This document shows positions 26,016-39,415 of a stretch of DNA of 64,000 nt, piece by piece. The DNA comes from Ifrita kowaldi (lineage: Eukaryota; Chordata; Aves; Passeriformes; Cinclosomatidae). The DNA is taken from the NCBI GenBank assembly GCA_013398055.1, contig VZRS01001510.1:597656-661655 (forward strand). The letters run 5' to 3'. The notes beneath the pieces were generated by a model. That model saw nothing but the letters and a program-made list of their open reading frames with translations, ran no database searches and had not been told where the DNA came from. The translations under genes and the position numbers were made by a program. How positions within the stretch are numbered: the first letter of the stretch is position 1; each line of letters opens with the position of its first letter.

Positions 26016-26283
26016 CTGAGCATTAATTAATATAGTCTGGAATATCCCTTTGGTCAGTTGGGGTCACCTGTCCTGGCTGTGTCTCTTCCCAACCGCCCAA
26101 ACACCTCCAGTCTCCTCACCAGCATGTCAGTATGAAAAGCAGAAAAGGCCTTGGCTCTGTGTAAGCCCCGCTCAGCAATAACAAAAACATTTCTATTTTA
26201 TTAACCCTGTGTCCAGCACAAATCCAAAACACAGCCCCACACCAGCAAAGAAAATTAACTCTACCCCAGCCAAAGTCAGCACA

Positions 26284-27550
26284 ATACGTCATCAGGGGTT
26301 AGCCCTACTGCTTATCTCACCCAACAGGACCAGCTTCTGTCACACCCCATACCTCTCCCACAACACTTACCTCCCTGCACACAGCAGCATATTCCTGGCC
26401 ACCATGATGCTGGTTGAAGGATTTTAGATTAGCTATACTTGTACGGTTTTTATGAACAGCTTTTAAAGGATGATGAAGGTACTTACTCAGAACAGTGGTG
26501 CTTATACCCACAGGAGGCAGTCCACCTCTGCTAAAAGTTTATCCTTCCTCTAAAAATCAAGTCTCATCTTCTGAGCAATTTCACCTTTCCACCATTAGCC
26601 ATTTAATTTAAAGCATGGAACTTTATATAGCAACTAATCTCTGTGTGGTCTGGCAGAGCTAGTTGATTGTCACAGATAATTGGTTGATTTGGACAGCATT
26701 CAAGATAGTGGCCTTCTGTATCCAAGATAATCTCTCTTCAGAATATACTCTGCACTGTTCTAAAGGTAGCATAGAAAGACCATCATCATTAGCAATTTTG
26801 CTGAAGAGCAATATTTAATAACTGACTAACAGGCCATTACTTGAATTGCCTACCTCTGTCATTTCAGCAGGGCTAAAATAGGAATTCCCTCTCAGTCTTC
26901 CAGAACATAAGAGGTTTGTAATCAACTATTTGTGTAAATCTAGGGGCATGTAGGTAGTCATGAACTGACTGCTTTCCAAATAAAGAAAATATTTAATTAG
27001 TGTCAGTAAGCCTCTTGTACAAACAAAAGGTTTTCCCTGGCTACATCTGCATGTGACAGAACTCCTTTCCTTGCAGACAGACCTGTGCTGATGGCAAATG
27101 GCACACACTTATCCAGCCTGCAGCATGCGAGGCATACACAGTAGCTGGGAGCAAACAGTGTATTTGCCTTTATTTACACTCACACGTTTCTCCAGAACAG
27201 ATAATGCAAAACTTGGTCTCTCTCCAGAAGAGTGTTCAAACCATCTTTTTGTTCTGGTATTGAATGGCAGATAACAGAGAAGGGCTCAGTCCAGAACTAG
27301 GGTGACTGGTCACATTTGTAGACAGCAGTAACAACAGCAGCCTCAACCTCATTATTCTTGCACTAATTCATTCGTAGACATCTGGAAATACCTGCTGATC
27401 TTTACATGTTTTGCCAGCATTTCTTGTAAAGTTGCAGCTTTATGCAGGGCAACAACTACAAGGACTTACTTTGTACAGTATGGGGATAAAAACAACTGTG
27501 GAGAGTATTGGTATGAAGTTTTCTAGCACTGGAACACATCTTCAGCCACT
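26284..27550. other. Unannotated AT-rich DNA
   Basis: No gene or repeat is recognised. The stretch at 26580-26880 is balanced in composition and looks conserved-element-like, but this cannot be verified here. Confidence 0.5.
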
Positions 27551-27616
27551 ATAGAACACAGAATTGTTAGGGTCGGAATGGATGTCTGGAGACCATCTAG
27601 TTGAACCCCCCAAATC
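27551..27616 (-). mobile_element. CR1 LINE 3' end, short and diverged
   Basis: Read on the minus strand, this is the terminal 3' UTR of a CR1 element. It contains GATGGTCTCCAGACATCCATT, with a CCGACCCTAACAATTCTGTG-like terminal part. This corresponds to the CR1 3' tail with its degenerate ATTCTRTG ending. Only about 65 bp is confidently recognised. A further diverged stretch may continue to about 27650. Confidence 0.8.
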
Positions 27617-30600
27617 CATAAACCTCCAATGAACTACTTTATATTACATTAGATGAAGTTCTGAAGTTCCAGCCTAGAGTCATTTAGGTAAATTTTTCAG
27701 AGTTTTGCAGGAAAATTTTACTGACGTCTCTATTTTTTATTGATATTATCTTGGTAATTTTATTGAAACCTGTTAAAAGGGACAGTGAAGCAGCACCAGT
27801 CCTACCAGACCCTTCATGCTGTCTCTGTAACAGCAAAATGTGGTGGTGCATGACACACAATAGCTAAGGAACCCACAGAGTGTTTCAAATCATGTATTCC
27901 TGCAAAAAAGCAGATGATCCCACATATTTCAGAGTTTGGGAACAACCAGGCAAATCTGCCTCCAGACTCCAAGCCATGTCTGAGGCCAGCAAACAAAGAC
28001 ACAAGGAGGGAAAACATGCCAGCCCAAAGATCAGCAGTTACTGCTTACATTCTCTCCAAAGCTCCAACCATTTAATACTTTCTGGGTTTTTAGTAACAAA
28101 ATATCATTAATCCTCAACTCCAAATTAGTGCAGACATTAACATGCAGTAAGTAAAATTTACTTGATTCTGCAAGTGTGGTAAGTGTGGTGTGTTCTTTTC
28201 GAACCATTCTCACCAATTATGGAAATAAGTATTTTGAGTGCCCCAGCTCTGTGAGGTATGTCATGGATCTAGGAGTCAACAGTCCCTCACTTAATCTTTT
28301 CCATGTATGTAGGTAATTGACTTGAAGGAACAGCACTGCCTCCATCCTGTGCCCTGTACACATACCATATACAAAAGGGACATTAAAGGCACATATTCAA
28401 AGTGCTTAGCAAAACAGGTTTCTTAAGAATGTGGTTTAATCACTGCAAATTTTCACAGACCCAAAGGCACTACCTGACATTCAGCCAAATTGCAGTTAAC
28501 TATTAAGCCATTCTTCAGCTTTACCAAGCTCATTTCAAACTGAGTTAAACAAGAAGTGACTGACAATAATACTAATTCCCACAGCATCAGTACTACTGCT
28601 CTTGTGCTGCATGAGGAAAGGTCTGGCACAGCTCCTGCTGGCATCATGCATCCACCTGCAGCTTCTATGACACAGACAGCTGACAAAAAACTTCTCAAAA
28701 ACATAGGCAATGCCAACAGGACCAAAACCAGGCTGCTCCCAAAATGAGAGCTACTTTACAGATAACCAAGTACTAAGCAGAACAATGGGGATTAAGTCCT
28801 GTTCTCCTATATCTCACATGACTACTTCACCTCAGACTATAAGGCCAGTTTCTTCAAATTTTTGAATGTTTAAGAATTCAAGCTTAAGAGTTTCAACTGC
28901 TAAATCAAAAATTGCCTCAGCTCAGATCCCTAAAAATACTATGCTTCAGAGTGTCACCTGAAATGCGAAAAGTTCAGATTCAAGTGTCTGTTCAGAAGGC
29001 GGGAGCAAACAGGCACTCCATCTGCAAAGGGATGGAAATAGGAGAAACACAGACCTCTGTAGCCTGGGGAAAGTGTTAGCTGAAAAAGAAATAGCCCAGA
29101 CCTGAGGAGATGGATGCAGTAAATGAGAAGGGTGTTGTCAAGCAAGTTTCCTGCTAGAGTAGCAGGGACACAACTGAAGAAGCACAAAAGGCTATGAATG
29201 GCAGTGCTAACAGAGGACTTGATTGCTAATAAGGGCTGGTGTTTTATGATCTATCTGCAGCAAGTCAAACAAAAATCTATATGAATTCAGCTTCCGTGAT
29301 TATAAAGGTCAGCCCTCAGAGGATACAAAGTGCTAATTAATTATAAGTAATAACACATGTAATGAAGAGATGTCCTGACTTTTGTGAGTTGTCTATGCAT
29401 CAAGAAGAATATCAGGGCATTCCAAATATACCCCATCTGTGCCCACCTGTCCTAAAAAGCACCTAGTTATTGTTCAAAGTAACTTTTCTTCAGCACTTTC
29501 CTCAGAATGTGAACTCGTCACCTTGCCCTTGGCCTGATGTTACTTCTCCAGTAGCTACCATTTTTTTCACATCCTGTTTATTGCTACAGCTACATTTGTT
29601 AGTGTTTAGTCAAAGAGTTTATGTGCAGACCATAAACATGGTGCAGCAACAAGCAAGGCTCTTAAAATGCCACATTCATGTTCAAATAGGACGATGGTGA
29701 AAGGATTTCTATCATGTCTTAAATACATAGCATAAATAATTTCAAACAGATATCTGAAATCTCATTAAAAATGACAGTTCTCATTAATTTCCAAAATCAA
29801 AACCATGTTCTGAACCAGAACCTTTGAGGAAACAAAGGGGTTTAGCCACGAGAATGCTAAAAGCCATCCAGAGGTATAACAGGTAAGGTATCCTGCAGGG
29901 CATAATGGCAGTGGCAGCTGGATAGGAGTCTGGCCTTAATCCATGAGCTGGCAGTGCAAGCAGCCTGCTTGTTGGTGGGAACCTTCTAACTCTTTTTCAT
30001 GTCACCTCCCAGAAATTTCTAATGGGCTTAAAAGGCACATATAATTGCAGGGTCTGGATTTCTTTTTTCCTTTCCAGCAACTTAATTCCTAGCTACTTAC
30101 TTCTCCCTTTGCCTCTTGGGGTCTCTTTCCGAGTTCTTCTCTCATCAGATTGCGCACATAAAAATGTTTATCACAATCCACTCCTTAAGAACGAATGTCC
30201 CTCTGTAGCCAGGACGAGCCCTCCTTCTCCAGGTGCCAGTAGTTACTTTTCTGGGATGAGGAGAGGAACTGACAGCAGAGGAGCACATATGAGGAAGGAA
30301 CATAGCTGTGAAGTCGCAAGTTCACCAACCACCACATGCCACAGATGTCAGAACACATCTCCCTCCAGTTTCTCTGCTCTGCCAAAAATAAAGGCTAGGG
30401 GCAGAACCCAGGTCTTTAATCCATTTGATTGCCCTCTGCTGTGACTCAAGGACAAATGCTTGCCTTTAAAGAAGCAAGAAAAAATCTACAAAGGGAGAAA
30501 GTTCATATACCTGTAAAATAACTTCAGCACAAGTAGGCAGATAAAGCTGGTTGCCACTTGAAAGTTTCAAACTATCTGAAACTGACATATTCTGAGGGTC

Positions 30601-31642
30601 TTTTTCATTCCAAATTCCAAATGGAAAACATTACAAGAAAAAGAAGAATGATTATTTCAAGTTGTGATTACTAAATCACAACCATTCAATTTTATTAAAA
30701 TTAAAATATCATATCCTGATTTTGATCCTTTCAATTTCACATTATGGAAACATACCAGGAAGCTGTAATGCTAAAGGTGACTTGCTCTGTTATAAATGAT
30801 ACATCAAATTAAATCAGACAAATTTCACAAACCAGTTAAGTGGCAGGGCCCAGTTAAGATCACTATCTGGTGCTTAGACCTTAGATGCTCTTTCATGACA
30901 AAAAGGTAATAATTAACATTTTTCACATGAAAAATTTAGATTTTGGTAAAACAGGCTTTTCCAACTCAAAAAAATAACTTATTGGGGAACCTATGACTAT
31001 TTTGAACCCTCTTAAGGGTGTTTTAATCCTGGTGTTGTCCTCTACTGGCATGACTCAAAGCCCTGGAGAATCGAGGGGCAGAGGGGATGCTGGTAACCTG
31101 GTGACTGCATGGTTACCAAGGGTGCACAACCCTGCTGAAAACCAGGTCATTCCAGTGATTAAACTCATTTACAATACTTCGAATACAAGAGTGGTTCTGA
31201 AAGGATCATGGCAATATTGACTAGAAAGTCAATGAGATGCTGGGGAAATTAACACTGCACACTTGATACACTTAGAAATGCCATTAGCTGGAAACTCAGC
31301 TAATCCTACAGAATGGGGACATGGAGACAGTGTGAGTTAGGAGCAAAGAGGGCGTTCAGCAAGGTGGGTGACTAACTCCAGCTGCCACTGGATTTTGTGT
31401 GGCACTGAAGCAGTCTGCCCATCAGCCCCAGATTTTCAATATGATTTCTGTGGGTGGAACAAACCGTACAACTGTAGCACTCACTGTTTAAAAAGCAATT
31501 ATTGGAAAAGTCACTGATTGGTCTCAGGTTTACTTGGCAATGCTGTTCTTTTCTCCAGTCTGCTTCTATACATCATAGTAGATGTGTACCTAAACAACAG
31601 GCCCTAACAAAAACAAGCTTAGCAATACAGAAGCTGACCCCA
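27617..31642. other. Unannotated AT-rich DNA
   Basis: No gene is supported. A 140-codon plus frame at 30022-30444 has no recognisable domain and overlaps a minus frame of 66 codons. Neither has clear splice context. A short tandem of AAGTGTGGT lies near 28170-28190. Confidence 0.5.
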
Positions 31643-31747
31643 CTTCTATTTCTCTTTTCTTTTTTTTTCTTTCTTCTTTCTTTCTTTTTCTCTTCTTTTT
31701 CCTTTTTGTTTCTTTTTTTTAATCCCCCCCATCCCCCACCTTCCCCA
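31643..31747 (+). repeat. Polypyrimidine (CT-rich) tract, about 100 bp
   Basis: The plus strand is almost entirely T and C, with mixed TTTC and TTTTCTT units, ending in a C-rich part near 31725-31745. The 125-codon frame through it (31502-31879) is an artefact of this composition. Such a tract could form triplex structure and is prone to length variation. Confidence 0.85.
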
Positions 31748-33670
31748 CAAAAAGAACTGGAAGTCATTATTGGGAAAAGCTATTTCATAGCCGTCTATCA
31801 TCTTTCAAGGGAATATTTTATTGATCTCACAAGATGTGTGGGATCTACTTTATCAATGGATCGGAAAAAAAATCTGTAACCAAACAATAAAACAGTAATC
31901 CATTCTCCATCAGAAGAAGAACTTTCAGAAGGAAAATTCTTTCATTCATTTTAAAGATGGCTCAGTAACAAAGGCAAAACTAAAGACACAGAGCTTAGAG
32001 TGAATACCTCAGATCCAATTTCTGGTGCAACAATAAAGATACTCCCTTTATACAATGACTGCATGCACCTGGGATGGTTTTTCTGTAGTACTTGTGTGTA
32101 AGGAATTTGGGCCAAGGTAGATCCCTGTCAATTTATTGGTAGGTCAGCTGTCAATATTTTGTCTTTGAAGCAGCTCCTCTCCCCTTGTGTTTTTCCCAGC
32201 TTTCTCTCTTTCCTCTGCAGCACAATTACGCATGGGTCAGGGCAGTCAACAGGCTGAGCCACTGTGATTTTTTTCTCAGCTCCTCTGTTCCCTGGTTTTC
32301 TGACATTCCTAGCATGAATAGGTGCACTAAGATAATTACGCTAATCCATCTAGCAAAACACCTAACTTATATATTTGAAGCTAATTAGATAAACTTCAAA
32401 ATGGGTCATTTTTCAGCCCCTCAGCCTCCGCCTGCTTATGAGCATTACCCCTGAGGGGACTCTTTCTCAATCAGGTAGACATTTCTGGGAATGAGATCTA
32501 ATGAATCCCTTTACCTCCTGAACTGAAAACCTCTTTTCATTGAGACTTAAGCAAACGGAGGACAAATTCAGGCATGACAGAAGTAGGAACTCTCCCAAGG
32601 CAACAGTACTGCTTCTTTCTACCTAGATTAGGTTTGACCCAATCTACTGACAAAAGGGCAAAAGCTTTTTGGGAGCAAAAGTGTAGTGGGATCCTTACTT
32701 CTCCAGTAAAGAAAGGCAAGGTAAGACTATACCATTTAGTTCCCCTTCCTGACACTAGGGCAATATGCAGATAAGATCTTTCAAATTAATAATAAAGAGC
32801 CTTGCCAGAAATGGGTCTGTTCTCTGGATCCTGGAGCTAGATTATATTTCACTAGTAGCAGGCCATTTTTTACCCCAGATTTTTCAAAACGTTTAAGCCT
32901 AGTGATGTTACACTAATGCTTTGTGTTTTTTAATGTGAAATTTTGTGGATTTAAAAATGATGACAAATTATTTAAAAATAGATACTGTCTTTTTCCATTA
33001 GTGAGAGTTGACCACAGCATTTTTGTCAATTTTCAGCTGGAGTCACATTCCCTTGCCAAATGCCCAGTAAGAAATAATACTGACCTATGAAGACAGCCTG
33101 CCTAAATTACAGACCAACAAAGGCAGCAGGGGAAACAGCAGCATTGACTTGCAGCAAGTTGAACAATATGAAACAGCAACTCAGTGACAAATCTAGGATT
33201 CAGTCAAAACATTTGAATGATTCAGAGTCATGCTTCTCCATTTACATCAGCAACATTACAACAAAGATTCATAGCACTGTAGACTTTCAGGCTTTTGACA
33301 AAGAAAAGAGTGCCTGAGTATAATGCATTTTGGGCAATAACGGGGTAAAAAGACAATTTGGGGGCGCAGGAGAAACAGAGAAAAGGACAAAACAGGCACA
33401 AATGTGAAGCATTATAGCAAATATAACTGGTGAAGTACATAGTCACAAAGCTGTGCCACTCTCCACTCCTTAGCTTTTGTGGTCTCTGCCAACTTAAAAG
33501 GAAAGACAATGAAATCATGCCCTAAAAATGTTTCCATGTCAATGTGGTGCTAAGCACATTCCCAAAGCACAAAATGTGAGTCTAACCAGGAACAGTATTC
33601 CTTTATAAGTTAAGATGGGATATGTGATGTACCTGAGCTCAACAACCCTTGGCTAGAGCAGGCTTGCTTG

Positions 33671-33694
33671 CTCTTTCTTTCTTTCTTTCTTCCA
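33671..33694 (+). repeat. (CTTT)n microsatellite
   Basis: Four to five CTTT units are followed by TTCC. It is short and possibly variable between individuals. Confidence 0.8.
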
Positions 33695-36600
33695 GGCCTT
33701 CCTACATCTCTGAAGCAGAAGGGAGAAGATGCTGCCCCTAAACAGCATCACGCCAGGCTCAGACATGCAGCCGTGCAACATGGAGCTGCAATGCTGCAGA
33801 GGAGCCAGCCTTGCTGCTGCTGCTGGGACCACATGGGAACAGATTTGCTATAAAGTTGGGGGTATGAGGCAAAAAAGTCATTGAAGCAGTAAAACTGACA
33901 CAGGCCTTTTGTTTCCTCTCACTCCAGAAGAAAAGGGTAGCACGCGCTGGCTGAGTGCAACCCACTGAGGCTCAGTTGTTCCCAGGAAAAGAAACACAGG
34001 TGAGCTGGTATTGCTTCCCCCCCTCCATCTCTTTTCCTGTTCTGATGCTGTAATTTTAGAGGTTAAAGCAGATGAAAAAGGCTTTTCCACTGTAACACAA
34101 GGTCTTTTCTTCTATTGCCTGCCACAAGTGTAATGACTTGTGATTTTCTGTTCCTTTTGCTTCCAGAATGAGCTCTGATGGAGCTCCCTAATGATAACAA
34201 ACCATCACTGCAGTAATATTGATACCTGTTGTAATCACTGGCATTCTGGCTTTTCAATTTTCACTATTTGTCTTGGATCAAGTAGCTCTGTGCTAATGCA
34301 ACAGAAGGTCACCAGATGAAGGGGCTGATAACAGAGAGGGACTGTTCTACTTAACATGCATAGAGGATTATGCTTTTCAGTCGTCCTCGAGCTAATCTTT
34401 CAAGTTGTCCTTTTTTGACTTTCTCAGTTTAATCAGTTTAATCTCATCTTCCCTCTTTTCTGATTACAAGGATTTTCTGTAGAAACCTTGCCTCCACAAT
34501 AAGGACCACGTGGCAATTTATTCTTATATTGATTTCAACATCTCTTTTCCACTACCAGGGCTCTGATGTAAGGGGGAAGGGTGAGAGCTAGAGGGGAAGC
34601 AGAGGGGGTCCCCCTAGTGCCTCCTGCCTAGCAAATCCCCACACTTTTGTTATCTGGGAATCTGAATACTCCTTTAATACACTTGAAGTCAGAAATGGCA
34701 GTCAGATTGGAAATACTCAGCTGTGATTAAAAGTTAGTGGAGACAGTAAGAGCGATAAAGCATAATCACAAGGCAGGCTAAATCTGGGGCACCGGTAATC
34801 AGTGTTCGGGGCACATTTTCCAAGGGGCTCTTTCATGGTTGCCATCACAACTGCTTACACAGCAAAACCTAGGACTTCTTGCCCCACAGGTGGGAAAACC
34901 CGATGCGAGGCCAGGGAGCCAGGCAGAGTGGCCGGTCTGCACAGGTGTGTTGGTGCATGTATTCACGTATGCATTTGACTGCATGGGCAAACTTCTCCTG
35001 TTTATCTGGTTTTTGTCTACCTCCCTAGGGCAGGAGGAATTCCCATAATTATTGATTTTTCCTGGCAGAAGAGATGAAGACTGCTTAGCACTGGATTGAT
35101 ATTTTACCTATTTATGTCTCCAATGTATAGTAAAAATTGAAAAAAGAAAGCAAGAGGCGATATGCTTTTCCACACACTCCCTAACCCTTCAGTCAGGAGG
35201 CTCTGGCAGAACCACTTCAATAATAAGCTGACCCTGTTCAAAAAGCAAGTAAGAGGTCCAAGAGCCAATTGCCACCTTGCCCTTACACCAAATGAATAAC
35301 ACAGGAATTGTCCCAGCCTCCCACCATTTAGTTGCTTCTGCTTCAGATACCACCTCATCATCACATCTCCCTAGTCCCTCATTCCACAGACAACTGCAAT
35401 GTTTATCTGCAGTCTCAGTTTCCCCAGACACACACACTTGTTGACTTGTGAGTAATACAACAGCAGTGAGATGGGATCTGGTGAAATGGGTTGGTGCATC
35501 TGCTTAGTCCTGTAAGACTGTTCTAATTTTCCTACAACTAATGAAGGATTTTGCTTTCTCTTCAGGGTTCCTAGAGATAATGATATACCATAGCCAGCGG
35601 AGGTGAACATCTGTTTTAAGAACTGTGAACTCACAGAGACCATTTGTCTATCTGATCTTCCTTTCTTGTTTTTCAGTGCACCCTATCCATTTCTCTGTTA
35701 ATTAAATAGATGTGAAATCACTAAACCACTGGGTCGAAGAAACAATTAAACAACAACTGAAATAAAAAAGTGGGAGGGAGGAGACGCTCTTCTTTTTTCC
35801 TCTCAGCTGAGTCTGCTTGGTAGAAATGGCCCTACTTTTTGAGCATGCACTTTCTTTTCCTTTCTCAGAAAGAAAACTTGGATTCATGAGGGCGTATCCA
35901 CCTAATGACAATATGGCAGAGTTAACCCAAGAGAACAATGCATCCCATTAATCTGCTCGTGCTTAATTGGAAAGTACAATATGGAACTGGCACTTTAAAG
36001 GCAGACTGTAAATGTGCTTGGATTGGTTGCTATTTAATTGATGCAACTGGCACACAGATATATGTAACCTAAAAAAGAAAGTGAGTGAAAGCAACCAGAA
36101 GTAATGATTCACATTTTCCTTTTGAATATTACCCATAGCAGTTACAGGCAAAAATAATAAGCACTAAGCTACTGCCATTGACCTCTGCACATACTATCTG
36201 AGGAGAAAATATCACCCTTTGTCTGCACTGCCCAGCACCCTGCAGCAGCCTGGAGCTGGAAGGCCTGGGAGATGTGGGACGTGCAGAGTCGCCCCTGCAA
36301 TCCCCCATGCTTACCTGTCTTCCTCCTTCGCCCACAAGCGTCTGGACAATTGTGAGCTCCCCCGGGAGCTCAGCAAGGAAAGGGGGAAACCTCTGACCCA
36401 TGCAGTGCCCCTGCTGCACCCCTGCCTCTGCTTTGCCTCACAGCAGGAAGAGCAGCAGGCCCAGCAGTGACCTAAGTGTTTCCCAGGAATGGCAGCAGGG
36501 AGCAAGGATGGGAACCATGAAGGCTGATGCTACTGCATTGCAGAGAAGGCTTCTAGCAGAGTCTCAAGGAGGCTCTGGTCCCTAAAGATGAGAACATGGA

Positions 36601-36910
36601 CCAGGGCTGTTTTCCGGAACAGCAGAGGGCAAACAACATGCTTTTGTTTCATCAGCTGTATTCAACTTTAAAGGATACTAGATGTTGTGGAATGGCTTTG
36701 CAGGACGTTGAAAATCACCCTTTGATAATGCAGAGCACATCTTTTCTTACAGGCATGAGAAAAGGGAAGACTGCTAGAATTCAAGTCCTTTGGCAACCCA
36801 ATACTTGTATGACTAGACTATTGCCTATGTGAAATTACTTCCCACAAAACTATAAACTTCTTTGCTAAAAAGTGAAGTTGCACACTGTTAAAAAAACTGT
36901 CACAAAAGCA

Positions 36911-36940
36911 AAGCAAAAAAAAGCTAAGCATTTTTTGCTT
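36911..36940. repeat. Perfect 10-bp inverted repeat, 10-base loop
   Basis: AAGCAAAAAA, loop AAGCTAAGCA, then TTTTTTGCTT. The stem is AT-rich and weak. No known small RNA is recognised. Confidence 0.7.
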
Positions 36941-39415
36941 GTGTCCAACCTCATTTTCACCACTGCCACCAGCACTCCATATTATCTACACACAAAACTA
37001 TAAACTTTCATCTTCCAGAAACCTCCTTACTGAGTTTTTCCCTGTAAATATGACAGATTAGTTCTTGAGCCTTCTGACTGAATTATTTTTCCCCTGCCAA
37101 CACTACCCATTGTGTGGAGGCTGCAGTCATAATCTGTGAAATGAATAGTACTTGTTAAAGATCTTATAAATAATCTTATCACATGAATATAGCAGAAATT
37201 TGCCCAGTTGAGAAATACAGCTCATAAGACTAAATTTTTGCAAAATAGTATCCCTCTGAAAAAGGATTTCAGCAGCAGAAAAAAAAAATAAAGAGGAAAT
37301 AAGCAAAAGGGAAATGACAGCCCCTACAGCTCCCTGTGTCTGCACAACCCTGTTGGATGTCACAAGGCTGTAGCAATCTTCACTTCTCTACATCTGCAGC
37401 ACAGCTGGTCTGTCCCTCATCTGGAAAAGACCAGCAGATCTCCTGATGTATCTTGAATAGTATAAACTCAAAAGCAATGGAAGAGAGGATGGAGATGGGG
37501 GGAATACAGGGATGCACCTTGTGTGCAGCAGGAACATGGTAGATATATAGGCGATAGTTCGGAAGGGAGATGGGAGGAGACAATGAGGTGGGGCAGACAT
37601 AGCAGAAATGACCCATTTCTGTTATTTCCAGACCAATACTATCATATCCTCAATTGCCTGGCAGATGTACTCCGCATCTGATTAATGAGTTGGAACAACG
37701 CATTCTTCTGGCCAGGTTTTTTCTTTTCAAGTGGTAACTTCTCCTCTAATGAGCTAAAAGGAACAGGAGAAGGTATCCATAATGCTACTGCAGCTGGAAC
37801 ACACAAGACCCTGACAAGAGAAGGCAGCACTGGGAGAGCCAAGAGCAAAGGGCTGTGCGCAGAAAGCAGCACAGCAGTTTTTGAAAGGAAAAGGGGGAGG
37901 AAACTTTTAAATTGCTGCACATGAACTAGTTCTTTCCAGAAAACTGGATTACAAATAATCCTGTCTGTAAAATTACTAGGAAAAATAAAAAATAAAACAG
38001 CTGATCTCAGTTCATCTCTCTCTTTTAAGGAGAAAAAGAGCCTGGAACAGTTCTAAGACATGCATTTCTATTCACAAAACATTCTGATGTAACACCTGCA
38101 CCAGTATCCAATCTGGATTTTCAAGTGAAATATTTTGTGGGTCATTTGTGCACTCACAGTATTGGCAAATAAGGGTGATATCACATAACACAAAGCCATA
38201 CACTTTTCCCTAGCTGCCCTAATTGTATTCTGCTATTAAATGATCATCATGCAAATGCTGAAAGGGGAAGAACTTGTATGGTAATGGAATTCCTCTCTGT
38301 TCCTGTAATCTGCGTATTGAGGTTTTTCCAATTATTTTTATATTAAAAAAAAAGAGTAAGAAATATGAGTACAAAGAAACTACAGAGAAAAGGCATCTGT
38401 GATTGGATTAGTGAATCCAGAACATAATCATCAATAGATGTCTTTATTATTAATATAGAGTAGCAATTTTGGATGAATGATTAGCCAAAGTTTCAAAGCC
38501 TTGCAGAGTTGTTTCTATTTGCATAAGAAATCAGCAGTGTAAGTCAGTTGTACTCTAGGTTTAATCTTAAAATAATCTTTACATATCCCCCTCCAAAAAC
38601 GGAGACAAAATTTTACCTCAAGACCCATTTTCCTGAAGGCAACAAAAGTGATAGCATCAGCAAAGACTGTTATTCTCCTTTAGGAATTCCCAGGTCTGAC
38701 CCTACTTAGAGACTTCACCATCCAAGCCCTGCTGTCTGGCAGCACCCTCTCCACAGCACACAGTCAACAGTACTTGTGGGACTCCTGCCCTCTCAACAGC
38801 AGGCTTCAGCCAACAACCTCCCTGCTTGCAGCAATATGTCGCTCATGCCATTGCCTAAGCTCTGATACACCATGGTTCTTCATGGCACTGGTTGTCCACC
38901 AAGAGGGACACAATAATTCCCAAGGAAGTCTGAAGGACATCACAGGCTTAACCTTGTCTAAAGTTTGGTGAAGTGGAGAGGTCTAGGGACCACTCAGAAA
39001 GCCATATTAGGAAGTTTTCAGCTTGAGAAGGATAGAAAAGCTGCCAACAGTGGAGCTGATTCACTGTAGGCTTTGACTAGGTATTATCAAGTCCTTCCCT
39101 CCTGGACAGAGAAGGTGCCAAGGTTTGTTTGTCCCACGGCATGTGAGCCATGGCACTGGGCCATTTCACCCAGGAGCTGGGTGGTAGTCTATGTTTGTAG
39201 TAAATTGCTACACTTTACATTAAAATGTCCAGTGGGTGTTGCCCCTTTATTCTTTCAAGGAAGCTTTTCCTCACGCCTTGCATTGCTTCAGTGACATCTC
39301 CCAGTGGATGCTAATTTTTATTTCTGGTAATGTGGATACGGCATAAGATTTATACAGGCTCTGTCTCTTACCTTTCCTCCTTTCCATTTATTTATTTTTT
39401 ATTTCTTGTTCCTGA

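Larger units (their letters stand above)
25701..26283 (-). mobile_element. Solo LTR, avian ERVL-like, minus strand
   Basis: On the minus strand the element begins TGTGCTGAC (26283 inward) and ends in CAATACA (25701), giving the TGT...ACA ends of a retroviral LTR. It carries an AATATAAAG TATA-like box (26015-26007). About 180 bp downstream is an ATTAAA polyadenylation signal (25826-25821), followed by a U5-like region. The whole 583-bp unit matches my memory of a widespread avian endogenous-retrovirus LTR, probably ERVL class. No internal gag, pol or env sequence flanks it, so it is a solo LTR left by recombination. No exact target-site duplication is visible: the left flank is ATTTT and the right flank is ATACG. 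This indicates age or slightly misplaced ends. The class is inferred. Confidence 0.82.
31748..39415. other. Unannotated DNA
   Basis: No gene is supported. It includes a (CTTT)n microsatellite at 33671-33694, a hairpin at 36911-36940, and a locally GC-richer patch at about 36210-36600 without identifiable exons. The blocks at 32310-32560 and 35930-36130 have the TAAT-rich, balanced composition typical of vertebrate conserved non-coding elements. This is inference only. Confidence 0.5.

Noticed and set aside
30022..30444. 140-codon plus-strand frame
   Set aside because: No recognisable similarity, with overlapping frames on the other strand and no clear promoter or splice signals.
31502..31879. 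125-codon frame with a Phe/Ser/Leu-rich middle
   Set aside because: The middle is the translation of a polypyrimidine tract. Low complexity alone explains the open frame.
36354..36371. Near-palindrome GAGCTCCC-CC-GGGAGCTC
   Set aside because: Short GC palindromes of this size are common in the locally GC-rich patch. No other structure accompanies it.
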